Below, in pieces: positions 40,575 through 48,773 of a stretch of DNA of 64,000 nucleotides. The notes beneath the pieces were generated by a model. That model saw nothing but the letters and a program-made list of their open reading frames with translations, had not been told where the DNA came from and searched no databases. This stretch comes from a virus. The translations under genes were made by a program, and so were the position numbers. Location of the stretch: positions 97,712 through 161,711 of IMG/VR virus record IMGVR_UViG_3300031963_000016; one strand, 5' to 3'. Positions within the stretch are counted from its first letter, which is position 1; each line of letters starts with the position of its first letter.

Positions 40575-41627
40575 ATGAGCATCTTAGATAAAATTAAAAA
40601 GAATAGCACCATTAAAGAATCTGCGATTCTTTCTGAATCTAAATTCTTCACTAAGAAGGATATGATTCCAACTAGCATTCCAGTTATTAACGTAGCACTT
40701 TCTGGTCGTCTTGATGGCGGTCTTACTCCAGGATTGACTATGTGGGCTGGTCCATCAAAACATTTTAAGACTGCTTTCAGCTTATTGATGGCAAAATCTT
40801 ATTTGGACAAATACGAAGATGCAGCACTTCTTTTTTATGATTCTGAGTTTGGTACTCCGCAGTCTTATTTCGATTCCTTTGGTATTGATACTGATAGGGT
40901 TGTTCATACTCCAATTACTGATATCGAGCAATTAAAGTTTGATATTATGCAACAATTACAAAATGTTGATCGTGGTGATAAACTTATGATCGTTATTGAT
41001 TCGATCGGCAATCTTGCATCTAAGAAAGAAGTTGAGGATGCATTGGAACAAAAGGCAGTTGCTGATATGAGTCGAGCAAAACAACTCAAGTCTTTATTCC
41101 GTATGGTAACGCCACATTTGACGATGAAGGATGTTCCTATGGTTGTAGTAAATCATACATATAAAGAGATCGGTATGTTCCCCAAAGATATTGTTGGTGG
41201 TGGAACTGGATCTTATTATTCAGCTGATAACATCTTTATCTTGGGTCGCCAGCAAGAGAAAGATGGAACCGAAGTTACTGGTTATAACTTTATCATTAAC
41301 GTAGAGAAATCAAGATATGTCAAAGAAAAATCTAAGATACCTGTTAGCGTATCTTTCGATGGTGGTATTAGCAAGTGGTCTGGCTTACTCGATCTCGCTC
41401 TTGAGTCTGGGCATGTAATCAAACCAAAGAATGGGTGGTATTGTAAGGCAGGTGAAGAAAAGAATTACAGAGAAAAGGATACAGAAACCAAAGATTTTTG
41501 GATGCCTATTCTTATGGACAAATCCTTTTATGATTTTGTAAAAAACAAATACTCAATCGGGGTTGGTGATATGGTAAAGGCAGATGACTTGGATAAAGTT
41601 CTTGAAGAATTAGAATTTGATGAGTAA
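40575..41627 (+). CDS. uvsX: UvsX recombinase (RecA-like)
   Basis: 350 aa. The P-loop WAGPSKHFKT is the UvsX form of Walker A. Further segments are ALLFYDSEFGTPQSYFDSFG and LMIVIDSIGNLASKKEVEDA, VVVNHTYKEIG and GGGTGSYYSADNIFILGRQQ. The C-terminus is acidic. It forms filaments on single strands with UvsY help and drives recombination-dependent replication. T4 UvsX is 391 aa. Confidence 0.96.
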   Translation: MSILDKIKKNSTIKESAILSESKFFTKKDMIPTSIPVINVALSGRLDGGLTPGLTMWAGPSKHFKTAFSLLMAKSYLDKYEDAALLFYDSEFGTPQSYFDSFGIDTDRVVHTPITDIEQLKFDIMQQLQNVDRGDKLMIVIDSIGNLASKKEVEDALEQKAVADMSRAKQLKSLFRMVTPHLTMKDVPMVVVNHTYKEIGMFPKDIVGGGTGSYYSADNIFILGRQQEKDGTEVTGYNFIINVEKSRYVKEKSKIPVSVSFDGGISKWSGLLDLALESGHVIKPKNGWYCKAGEEKNYREKDTETKDFWMPILMDKSFYDFVKNKYSIGVGDMVKADDLDKVLEELEFDE

Positions 41628-41952
41628 ATATTCAGACTTGCCCATACTTGTAAAAGAGAATAATGGGTTACAAGAAGTAGAATTGACAGAAGGAGAATTC
41701 TCAGGTATAATCTATACCTATGGGAAAGTAGAGTTCGTTGAAGACAATTCAAATGAACACGTGAAACTTTCCTTTGAGTATGACATTGTAAATCTTAATA
41801 ACAAAGTTATTAAAGACACCAAACAATTTGAAACATACATAGGTAAAATACTTGAGAATTTAATTCAAATCGGTATTGAAAATAATAGCATTACATATAC
41901 AGGCGGAGTTGATGAGAATAGAGCAAAAGATTCTGGCAAGTCTGATTTATGA
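41620..41952 (+). CDS. Hypothetical protein between uvsX and 41
   Basis: 110 aa from ATG 41620, overlapping the uvsX stop. KYSDLPILVKENNGLQEVEL and YTYGKVEFVEDNS are followed by NSITYTGGVDENR. It is conserved in marine T4-like phages at this place. T4 has gene 40 at the same position, but I see no clear sequence likeness. A full-consensus promoter is embedded in its coding sequence. Confidence 0.6.
   Translation: MSKYSDLPILVKENNGLQEVELTEGEFSGIIYTYGKVEFVEDNSNEHVKLSFEYDIVNLNNKVIKDTKQFETYIGKILENLIQIGIENNSITYTGGVDENRAKDSGKSDL
41683..41719 (+). promoter_or_regulatory. Full-consensus sigma70 promoter with -10 in a hairpin, for gp41
   Basis: TTGACA (41683-41688), 17 bases, TATAAT (41706-41711). 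The -10 straddles a 7-bp stem (AGGTATA 41703-41709, loop ATC, TATACCT 41713-41719). It lies in coding sequence about 200 bases before the helicase start. Confidence 0.78.
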
Positions 41953-43300
41953 TGAGCAATATTGTCGCAAAGTAATTCCATTTATTAAAAGAGAGTATTT
42001 CGCAGATCGCAAAGAATCAATCTTAGCATATGAAATTGTTGAATTCTTTAATAAGTACAACAAACCTGCAAGTAAAGAAGTTCTCTCAATCGAAGTTTCG
42101 AATAGAAAAGATCTAAACGACAAAGAGTTAGCTGAACTAACTGATTACATTGGTAAGTTACAGCATGAGTCATCTAATGAAGATTGGGTATTAGAAAATA
42201 CAGAAAAGTTTTGTAAAGATAGAGCAGTTTATAATGCGATTCTTGCTTCAATCAAAATCATTGAGGGGAATGACAAGGTACATACGAAAGATGCTATTCC
42301 TAGTATTCTTTCTGATGCTCTTGCCGTTTCATTTGATAATCACATTGGTCATGATTACTTGGATGATCATGATGCGAGGTTTGATTTTTATCACAGGGTT
42401 GAAGAGAAGATTCCTTTCGACTTGGAGATGTTCAACAAAATCACCAAAGGTGGATTGAGTAAGAAAACTCTAAACATTGCACTGGCTGGTACTGGTGTTG
42501 GTAAGTCGCTGTTTATGTGTCACGTTGCTGGTTCTTGTTTGAATCAGGGCAAAAATGTTTTATACATAACAATGGAAATGGCAGAAGAAAGAATCGCTGA
42601 ACGTATTGATGCGAATCTTTTAAATCTGACAATGGATGAACTCAAAGTTATTGACAGAGATATTTTTGATAATCGTATTGATAAAATCTCTAAAAAGACT
42701 CAGGGTAAGTTAATTATCAAAGAGTATCCTACTGCTGGTGCACATGCTGGTCATTTCCGAGCATTATTGGAAGAACTTAAACTTAAAAGAGAGTTTAAGC
42801 CAGATATTATCTTTATTGATTATCTAAACATTTGCGCAAGTCAAAGACTGAAGCAGGGATCAAATATCAATTCTTATACATATGTAAAGGCAATCGCAGA
42901 AGAGTTGAGAGGGTTGGCAGTAGAGTATAATGTTCCAATTGTATCAGCTACACAAACTACTCGATCTGGTTTCACAAACAGTGATCCAGGACTAGAAGAT
43001 ACTTCTGAATCTTTTGGACTACCTGCAACTGCTGACTTTATGTTTGCTCTGGTGAGTAATGAAGAATTAGAGGCGTTGAATCAGATTATTGTGAAACAGC
43101 TGAAGAATCGTTACAATGATCCTAGTTTTTATAAACGATTTGTGATTGGTATTGATAGAGCAAAGATGAAACTATATGACACTGAGGCATCTGCCCAAGA
43201 AGGGTTGTCTGATGCTGGCCAGGATGATGAACCAGTGTTTGATAAATCATCGTTTGGTAAACGACAAAGAGCAGAATCGTTCGATGGATTTAAGTTTTAG
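41912..43300 (+). CDS. gp41: Replicative DNA helicase gp41 (DnaB-like)
   Basis: 462 aa from ATG 41912 with a GGCGGAG site. Walker A is LAGTGVGKSL, followed by VLYITMEMAEERIAERIDAN, Walker B DIIFIDYLNIC and SATQTTRSG of the RecA-type core. The N-terminal domain (RIEQKILASLIYDEQYCRK) is the primase-binding part. With gp61 it forms the primosome. The stop is ten bases before the dioxygenase gene. Confidence 0.96.
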   Translation: MRIEQKILASLIYDEQYCRKVIPFIKREYFADRKESILAYEIVEFFNKYNKPASKEVLSIEVSNRKDLNDKELAELTDYIGKLQHESSNEDWVLENTEKFCKDRAVYNAILASIKIIEGNDKVHTKDAIPSILSDALAVSFDNHIGHDYLDDHDARFDFYHRVEEKIPFDLEMFNKITKGGLSKKTLNIALAGTGVGKSLFMCHVAGSCLNQGKNVLYITMEMAEERIAERIDANLLNLTMDELKVIDRDIFDNRIDKISKKTQGKLIIKEYPTAGAHAGHFRALLEELKLKREFKPDIIFIDYLNICASQRLKQGSNINSYTYVKAIAEELRGLAVEYNVPIVSATQTTRSGFTNSDPGLEDTSESFGLPATADFMFALVSNEELEALNQIIVKQLKNRYNDPSFYKRFVIGIDRAKMKLYDTEASAQEGLSDAGQDDEPVFDKSSFGKRQRAESFDGFKF

Positions 43301-43310
43301 GAGAAAAGAT

Positions 43311-44636
43311 ATGGCAGTAAAAGTTATTATCGCTGACAGAAAATATGATTGTTCTCACCTTCAGGGACAGTTTGTAGATGAACAACATTATGATATATTG
43401 GTTGAAGAAGATTGCGATGTTTATGCTCCAGCTGGAAGTTTTGGAGATGAAACTAATGATGAACAGAGAATTATCTTTAAGTTTCGCAAAAATTATTTTA
43501 CTGAAGAAGAACAACGACAGGCATATCTTGGTCTAAGAGAAGCAGCAACTGAGACACAGAATCGTGGAATGGCTGCTGGTCCGAGAGAAGGTAAACTAGG
43601 TAATCGTGAATGGGTTACAGACTATGAGTTTGATGTCATTGACTATTTCAGCAATCCGAAATCTAATCTATTTGGTAGTGATCCTATTGAAGAAATCAAA
43701 GCACAGCACGCAAACAAACCACCACAACCATCTAATAAAAATAATGTATGGTCAATTCTGGCAGTCAAGCAAGACGAATTTGACTTTGAACGCTGGGTAG
43801 AAAAAACTAAGTTGTTGACACCAGATCAGCAACGAGATGAAACTCGTCGTATGGTTCAGAAATATATTTGTCAAACTACCTATGCCAATGGAGTGATGTC
43901 TGGTATCGCTGGGTGGTTTGATCGTTATCCTCGCATTCCTTATGGTCGTGCAACATCTTATACTGCTAATAATCTAGAAAAATTTAAGATGTCATATCCT
44001 TTTTTACAGCATCTGGCAAAAGGATTTAAAGATTTACTCCCATGGCGTTATTCTAATCAGATGAAAGCAGCAAATAAATTGGATCCAGAATTTCTAGTTC
44101 CTGGAACACCATTTACTACAATTACTGTTAATAAAACCTTTCGCACTGCTGCACATTACGATGCAGGTGATTTAAATGAGGGACTGTCAAATCTTCTAGT
44201 TCTTTCTAATGATGGTAGATTTACTGGGGGATATTTAATTGCACCAGAATATCGTGTTGCAGTTAATGTTCGTCCAGGAGATTTGTTACTCATTAACAAT
44301 CATGAAGTTATGCATGGCAATACTCCTATCGTTTGCGAAGAGGGTTCAGAGCGTGTTAGTTTGGTAGTATATTTCCGTGAGAAAATGCTAGAGTTGGGTA
44401 GTAAAGCATACGAAGATTGTCGTAGAGAATATGTAGAATCACGCAGACTTAATAAAAATCATCCTGGACACAAACATGATGATGGAACAGATCGTCATCT
44501 TTGGAATGGTGTCAGCCCTGGAATGTGGGAAGAGCAAGAATGGTATGACTATTGTGAATCAAAAGTTGGTCGTGAAGAACTAATTAAGATGCATCCACAA
44601 GCAGCAAATACTTCACTAGAGGAATTCTTCGGATAA
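43311..44636 (+). CDS. TET/JBP-type 2-oxoglutarate/Fe(II) dioxygenase
   Basis: 441 aa from ATG 43311 with an AGGAG site. The C-terminal double-stranded beta-helix has the iron facial triad His282-x-Asp284 (AAHYDAGD) and His335 (VMHGNTP), and the 2-oxoglutarate Arg348 (ERVSLVVYFRE). FTGGYLIAP and VRPGDLLLINN between them fit the TET/JBP family. The N-terminal domain has FKFRKNYFTEEEQRQAYLGL and TQNRGMAAGPR. TET/JBP enzymes hydroxylate the methyl group of thymine or 5-methylcytosine in DNA. The C-terminus TSLEEFFG copies the DNA polymerase clamp-binding tail. It is the first gene of a coupled cassette. Confidence 0.82.
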   Translation: MAVKVIIADRKYDCSHLQGQFVDEQHYDILVEEDCDVYAPAGSFGDETNDEQRIIFKFRKNYFTEEEQRQAYLGLREAATETQNRGMAAGPREGKLGNREWVTDYEFDVIDYFSNPKSNLFGSDPIEEIKAQHANKPPQPSNKNNVWSILAVKQDEFDFERWVEKTKLLTPDQQRDETRRMVQKYICQTTYANGVMSGIAGWFDRYPRIPYGRATSYTANNLEKFKMSYPFLQHLAKGFKDLLPWRYSNQMKAANKLDPEFLVPGTPFTTITVNKTFRTAAHYDAGDLNEGLSNLLVLSNDGRFTGGYLIAPEYRVAVNVRPGDLLLINNHEVMHGNTPIVCEEGSERVSLVVYFREKMLELGSKAYEDCRREYVESRRLNKNHPGHKHDDGTDRHLWNGVSPGMWEEQEWYDYCESKVGREELIKMHPQAANTSLEEFFG

Positions 44637-45343
44637 TGTGCGCAGTTATTGGTACTATCCTGCAGCAACCAACAAAGCAGGACTTCTCTATGATTCGTCG
44701 TGTATTCCAGGAATCTAAAATTCGTGGAATGCACGCTACTGGTATTTCGTTCTTACCAAAGTGGAGCGACAAAATTGAGACAATTCAAGAGCCAATCCCA
44801 GCAGACAAATTTGTAGAGAAGTATTTACATAATGATAATTTATCAGATATGATTGCTGACGATGGCAATCTTTATATGATTGGTCATTGCCGTTATTCAA
44901 CCAGTGATTTGGAATTTAACCAGCCATTGTATTACAACGAAAAGTCTATTGTACACAATGGTGTCATTACGCAAGAACTACCAGAAAACTGGAAAGAACT
45001 TTATGGGTATGATTGCATTACAAAGAATGATAGTGAGTTAATATTACATTCAAGAGATCCTTTAAGAGAGTTTTCTCACATGTCTATGGGTGCAGTGGAA
45101 CTATATGTATACAAAAAGATGCGATTCTATCGCAATGGTAAGCGACCATTATATTTGTCTTGTATCTCAAACGGATGTATAGTTACATCTACAGCTAACA
45201 TTGCACTTCGTGCAGAAGTTCCTGGAAGACCAGTTGAGTCATTAATGAATCATTATATTACATTTGACGATCAACTTGCAATGATGATTGAGAAAGTTGA
45301 TGTTATGAACTCGGTAGATTTACAACATTATGAATTTCGTTAA
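44636..45343 (+). CDS. Class II glutamine amidotransferase-like protein
   Basis: 235 aa, start overlapping the dioxygenase stop (TAATG). The second residue is Cys (MCAVIG), as needed for an N-terminal nucleophile after Met removal. HCRYST (84-89), HNG (107-109) and KNDSELIL follow the Ntn-type amidotransferase pattern. No synthetase domain is attached, so ammonia would be passed to a partner. In predicted phage base-modification operons such stand-alone domains accompany amino acid:DNA transferases. A role in amidating the modified base is inferred. Confidence 0.78.
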   Translation: MCAVIGTILQQPTKQDFSMIRRVFQESKIRGMHATGISFLPKWSDKIETIQEPIPADKFVEKYLHNDNLSDMIADDGNLYMIGHCRYSTSDLEFNQPLYYNEKSIVHNGVITQELPENWKELYGYDCITKNDSELILHSRDPLREFSHMSMGAVELYVYKKMRFYRNGKRPLYLSCISNGCIVTSTANIALRAEVPGRPVESLMNHYITFDDQLAMMIEKVDVMNSVDLQHYEFR

Positions 45344-45971
45344 TTCTACAAAAGTAGAAGAGTTAATTAAAAATAGTCCAGCTGGTAAGAATACTAAGTT
45401 CTTATCTGCTGCACACTCATTATGGTATCGTTTTCATAATTATGATAAAGCACCGCCAATGGCATTAGAAGATAATGGTGAAGTTGTTTCATTAATCTTC
45501 GCAACGCATAACAGAGATGGATATGCTAATCTATATGAGATAGTAACACTTGAGGGAAAAGAAGGAAATGGATACGCATCAAAATGTTGGGAAGAGTGGA
45601 TCCGTTACGCTACCGAAGATCGTGGTTCTAAAAGACTTAAAATATCTTGTACCCCATCTTCAGTCACTTGGCATTACCGAAATGGTCTCATCTTCTGGGC
45701 AGTTGACCCCACAGGCTCGCTCCGCTCTGATCAACCTCTTTTTGCCACTCGTGCTGAACAACTCGCATTTAGATCTTCTGCTATTATCAGTCCAACATCG
45801 GCTCTACCGCCATATAAAGCAAGAGAGCAATTCCGAGCAGAAGGATTAGAAACCTATAAATGGGGTGATAAGAAGAAAGCAAAAACACAAGCTGCAATTG
45901 ATGCAGTTGGATCTGCTTGGTTAAGAGAAGCATTAATGGAACAGCCATCTTTAGAAGAATTTTTAGTATAA
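45330..45971 (+). CDS. GNAT-like acetyltransferase
   Basis: 213 aa, overlapping the amidotransferase gene by 14 bases. The central part has GNAT features: a YEIVTLEGKEGNGYASKCWE segment resembling the acetyl-CoA loop, KRLKISCTPSSVTWHYRNGL, and FWAVDPTGSLRSDQPLF near the fold's end. The C-terminal 60 residues are a helical extension ending EQPSLEEFLV, close to the SLEDFFG clamp-binding tail of gp43. It could acetylate an amine attached to a modified base. The fold call is by pattern only. Confidence 0.62.
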   Translation: MNFVNSTKVEELIKNSPAGKNTKFLSAAHSLWYRFHNYDKAPPMALEDNGEVVSLIFATHNRDGYANLYEIVTLEGKEGNGYASKCWEEWIRYATEDRGSKRLKISCTPSSVTWHYRNGLIFWAVDPTGSLRSDQPLFATRAEQLAFRSSAIISPTSALPPYKAREQFRAEGLETYKWGDKKKAKTQAAIDAVGSAWLREALMEQPSLEEFLV

Positions 45972-46990
45972 TGGATTATCGTTTAACAGAAAATCGTAGA
46001 GAAGCATTTATTCGCTGGTGGGTTTGGTCATTAAAATATGATGACTGTGATCCAGCAGTATGGTGCACCAATTATCTACATAAAAGATACGAACATAATG
46101 ACGAACAACGTCTTTGGTTAGCGTGGCTGTATGGTAATACTTACTATCTACCAACTGCATGGATTCTTATGAATGAGTTTCCTGATTTTGAATTAGCCAC
46201 AGTAGATCGTATGGAACAATGGAACACTGCGAACTATAAACGTCTACGTTATCAAACTGACACAAAATGGAATAAAGGACATCTTCCTTCCATGTTTGCG
46301 TCATATCAAAAGTTTATTGGAGATAGAACACAACGAGAGGCATTGGAGAATTATTATGGAAATACTGAAGAAGAGAACTTTGATTCTCTGTGGAAAGTCA
46401 TTAAGTCTGGGTTGTATAAGTTTGGTCGCTATTCCACTTGGTTTTATCTTCAGCATCTTAAGCATACTGCTGATATCCGTATTTCTCCTACTAGTCTCAT
46501 GCTGGATGATTTTGATGGCTCTCGCTCTCATCGTAATGGACTTCTTCTTTCCATTGGCAGAGATAACGATTATGATAGAAAACTCACTGCAGGAGACTAT
46601 GCGAATCTTGAGTCACAAGCGAAAGAGATACTTTGTGAGACCCAAGCAAGATATCCAGAACTTGCATCGCAGATAGATTATTTTACGATGGAAACTTGTT
46701 TGTGTTCATTTAAGAAAATCTTTCGTGAGAATCATGGTCGCTATCTTGGATATTATCTTGATCGACAGGCAGAAGAAATTATGCAATGTGAAAAAGATGG
46801 ATGGTATGGAATTGACTGGGATGTTCTCTGGCAGTCAAGAGAAGAAACGATTGATTTAAGATTAGACCATAAACGTGGTATTGATAAAGAAAGATATAGT
46901 TCATTTTTAAGAACTGGCAAAATTGAAAATTTAGAATGGATGTTTGATGATGAAGAACCTATACTTAGTGGATTGGAGGCATTTGTATGA
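45971..46990 (+). CDS. Amino acid:DNA transferase family protein (aGPT-Pplase type)
   Basis: 339 aa, coupled by TAATG. The segments RRWLAWLYGNTYYLPTAW-like (EQRLWLAWLYGNTYYLPTAW), NEFPDFELATVDRMEQWN, YKRLRYQTDTKWNKGHLPSM and CSFKKIFRENHGRYLGYYLD match the family first named alpha-glutamyl/putrescinyl thymidine pyrophosphorylase. Its members join an amino acid or amine to phosphorylated 5-hydroxymethyl-pyrimidine in phage DNA. The C-terminus SGLEAFV is a weaker form of the clamp tail. It is the strongest pointer to base hypermodification. Confidence 0.78.
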   Translation: MDYRLTENRREAFIRWWVWSLKYDDCDPAVWCTNYLHKRYEHNDEQRLWLAWLYGNTYYLPTAWILMNEFPDFELATVDRMEQWNTANYKRLRYQTDTKWNKGHLPSMFASYQKFIGDRTQREALENYYGNTEEENFDSLWKVIKSGLYKFGRYSTWFYLQHLKHTADIRISPTSLMLDDFDGSRSHRNGLLLSIGRDNDYDRKLTAGDYANLESQAKEILCETQARYPELASQIDYFTMETCLCSFKKIFRENHGRYLGYYLDRQAEEIMQCEKDGWYGIDWDVLWQSREETIDLRLDHKRGIDKERYSSFLRTGKIENLEWMFDDEEPILSGLEAFV

Positions 46991-47406
46991 GTACCGATAG
47001 TGATAATATGAATAATATTATAGATGTATCTTCTGGTATAACTTCTACCATGTCAATGGGACATAGTGATACTATTACAATTACATCAGGGCTACCTTCT
47101 AATTACGGAACTATTGCAATTGGAATTGTTACAGAAGATATTTTAGATCGTTATTCATTTAATCGTTTCACTGTCGATCATAAAGTACAGGAACATGAGT
47201 TGATGAAACTCAAGGAGACTGTTCCAACGTATGCCGATGAAATCAAAGAAAATTTGGCTAAGAATATGGCTCGAGATATAATGAAGAAAATGACATTTAC
47301 CAAAAGGAAAGATTTAGATGCTGATGTGCATCATTTCTTGGGAAGAGTCTGGGTATTTACAGAGGATGAATTGAAAAAACTTATTGAGGAAGTGAAAAAT
47401 GCTTAA
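46987..47406 (+). CDS. Unknown protein in the modification cassette
   Basis: 139 aa. The N-terminal third is Ser/Thr-rich beta (SSGITSTMSMGHSDTITITS). The middle and end are helical and charged (KVQEHELMKLKETVPTYADE, MARDIMKKMTFTKRKDLDAD, VHHFLGRVWVFTEDELKK). It overlaps both neighbours by four and eight bases. No family or catalytic motif is recognised, and its retention in the cassette suggests a linked role. Confidence 0.6.
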   Translation: MSTDSDNMNNIIDVSSGITSTMSMGHSDTITITSGLPSNYGTIAIGIVTEDILDRYSFNRFTVDHKVQEHELMKLKETVPTYADEIKENLAKNMARDIMKKMTFTKRKDLDADVHHFLGRVWVFTEDELKKLIEEVKNA

Positions 47407-48007
47407 TGAACGTGTTGGTGTGATGGATAGTATTTCGATCCAAGTCACTCGTGCAGAACCAAAGAAACGAAAATTGATAGCTGTTGGTGGTTCTCCAGGA
47501 ACAGGTAAGACTACTCTTTTCCGTAAGTTTATGGAAGGTAAGACTTGGGAATCAGTCGAACCAAAGAAAATGCTCCCTGCAATGTATTGTAAAGAACTAG
47601 ATTTGTACGTTCTAGGTAAATACGAGGAAGGTGAGACTTTCGCTGGAACAGATCGTCTTTCTATGGCTGTCCAGCCTATCGCTCAGTGTTTCGTCACCGA
47701 ATGTACCTCAAATATTCTCTTCGAGGGAGACAGAATCTTTAATCAGTCTTTCTTAGAGTTCGCTATGGGGCTACCTAATACAGACCTCCAGGTGGTCTTC
47801 CTAAAAGTCCCTAAAACAGTCCTCGAATCCCGATACAAGGATAGAGGATCCGACCAGTCCGAGCAATTCCTAAAAGGTCGGGAAACTAAATATAGTAATC
47901 TATTGTCAAATTTTGAACTGATGCCCTATATTACTGAGTTTAATAACACCAACTTAGAGGAGCAGGGGAAGGTTCTTGCATTCCTGGAGAAGCAGTTAGT
48001 CCAGTGA
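47399..48007 (+). CDS. P-loop kinase, candidate 5-hydroxymethyl-pyrimidine DNA kinase
   Basis: 202 aa. Walker A is GGSPGTGKTT (30-39), ILFEGDRIFNQSFLEFA is the acceptor-side strand and helix, and a lid region KDRGSDQSEQFLKGRETKYSN is rich in Arg/Lys. This is the layout of small P-loop base kinases that phosphorylate 5-hydroxymethyluracil in DNA in thymidine hypermodification pathways. Its codons, especially from 47,770 to 47,890, use GTC, CTC, TCC and GAC far more than neighbouring genes, hinting at separate origin. It is the last gene of the coupled cassette. Confidence 0.75.
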   Translation: MLNERVGVMDSISIQVTRAEPKKRKLIAVGGSPGTGKTTLFRKFMEGKTWESVEPKKMLPAMYCKELDLYVLGKYEEGETFAGTDRLSMAVQPIAQCFVTECTSNILFEGDRIFNQSFLEFAMGLPNTDLQVVFLKVPKTVLESRYKDRGSDQSEQFLKGRETKYSNLLSNFELMPYITEFNNTNLEEQGKVLAFLEKQLVQ

Positions 48008-48031
48008 TGCGAGGATTTTCTGGGATGTAAA

Positions 48032-48748
48032 ATGTCTTTCCTAGAAAATACTAACTTCGACTGGATGGAAATGCTTAACTTTTATGAGCGTCCATTTAGA
48101 GCTACATTTGTACCTTCAAAAGTTTGGCTAGACCTAGACAAATATGTAAATGACGAAGAAGGTCTTGCAAACTATTTTAAGAAATGGCGCACCAAGATTA
48201 AATGGGTAAAAGAAAAGTCTAAAGCCATAAAATATAATCGATACATAGCAATCGGTGGAGAGTATGACGCTGAGACAAGACAATGTATCATTATAATCTA
48301 TACAGATAAGTTTAGAACATATAAGTTCGACAAAGAAAACTGGGATCGTTTTAAGTTTAAACTAATTCAAGTTGAGATGCATGAATTAATACACTTCATG
48401 CAGTATGATAGAAGAGGAGACGAATCTTCCAGATATGTTCTCCCATATAAAAAAGTTAAACATACTAAGAAAGATGCTGAGCGTAGATATCTTTCTGAGT
48501 TTGACGAGATCCAAGCATATGCACACTGTGTTCTTTTAGATTTTAAAGATAAAAGACCAACTATTCCAACACAATCTCTTATCTCTCGTGCAAGAACATA
48601 TAGAGATTCAAAAACCCTCCACTATATCCTTCGAACCTTTAATTACGACTTTCGAAATAATCATGCAATTCCTAAGTTAATGCAGCAGATTATGAAGTGG
48701 GATCGTAAGTATCAAAGGTTTATCCGAGCATCCAGAAGACCTAAATAA
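48032..48748 (+). CDS. Zincin-like metalloprotease
   Basis: 238 aa. EMHELIHFMQYD contains HELIH (117-121), and LSEFDEIQAYAH about 35 residues later offers the third, glutamate ligand, as in gluzincins. The N-terminal 100 residues have many aromatic and basic residues. The C-terminus is very basic (RFIRASRRPK). No signal peptide is visible, so it acts inside the cell or in the head. No known phage counterpart is named; the substrate is unknown. Confidence 0.65.
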   Translation: MSFLENTNFDWMEMLNFYERPFRATFVPSKVWLDLDKYVNDEEGLANYFKKWRTKIKWVKEKSKAIKYNRYIAIGGEYDAETRQCIIIIYTDKFRTYKFDKENWDRFKFKLIQVEMHELIHFMQYDRRGDESSRYVLPYKKVKHTKKDAERRYLSEFDEIQAYAHCVLLDFKDKRPTIPTQSLISRARTYRDSKTLHYILRTFNYDFRNNHAIPKLMQQIMKWDRKYQRFIRASRRPK

Positions 48749-48773
48749 TCCTTATTAGGATTTAGGTGCATCT

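Noticed and set aside
41620-41952. T4 gene 40 homologue by position
   Set aside because: The place matches, but no sequence likeness to gp40 could be seen.
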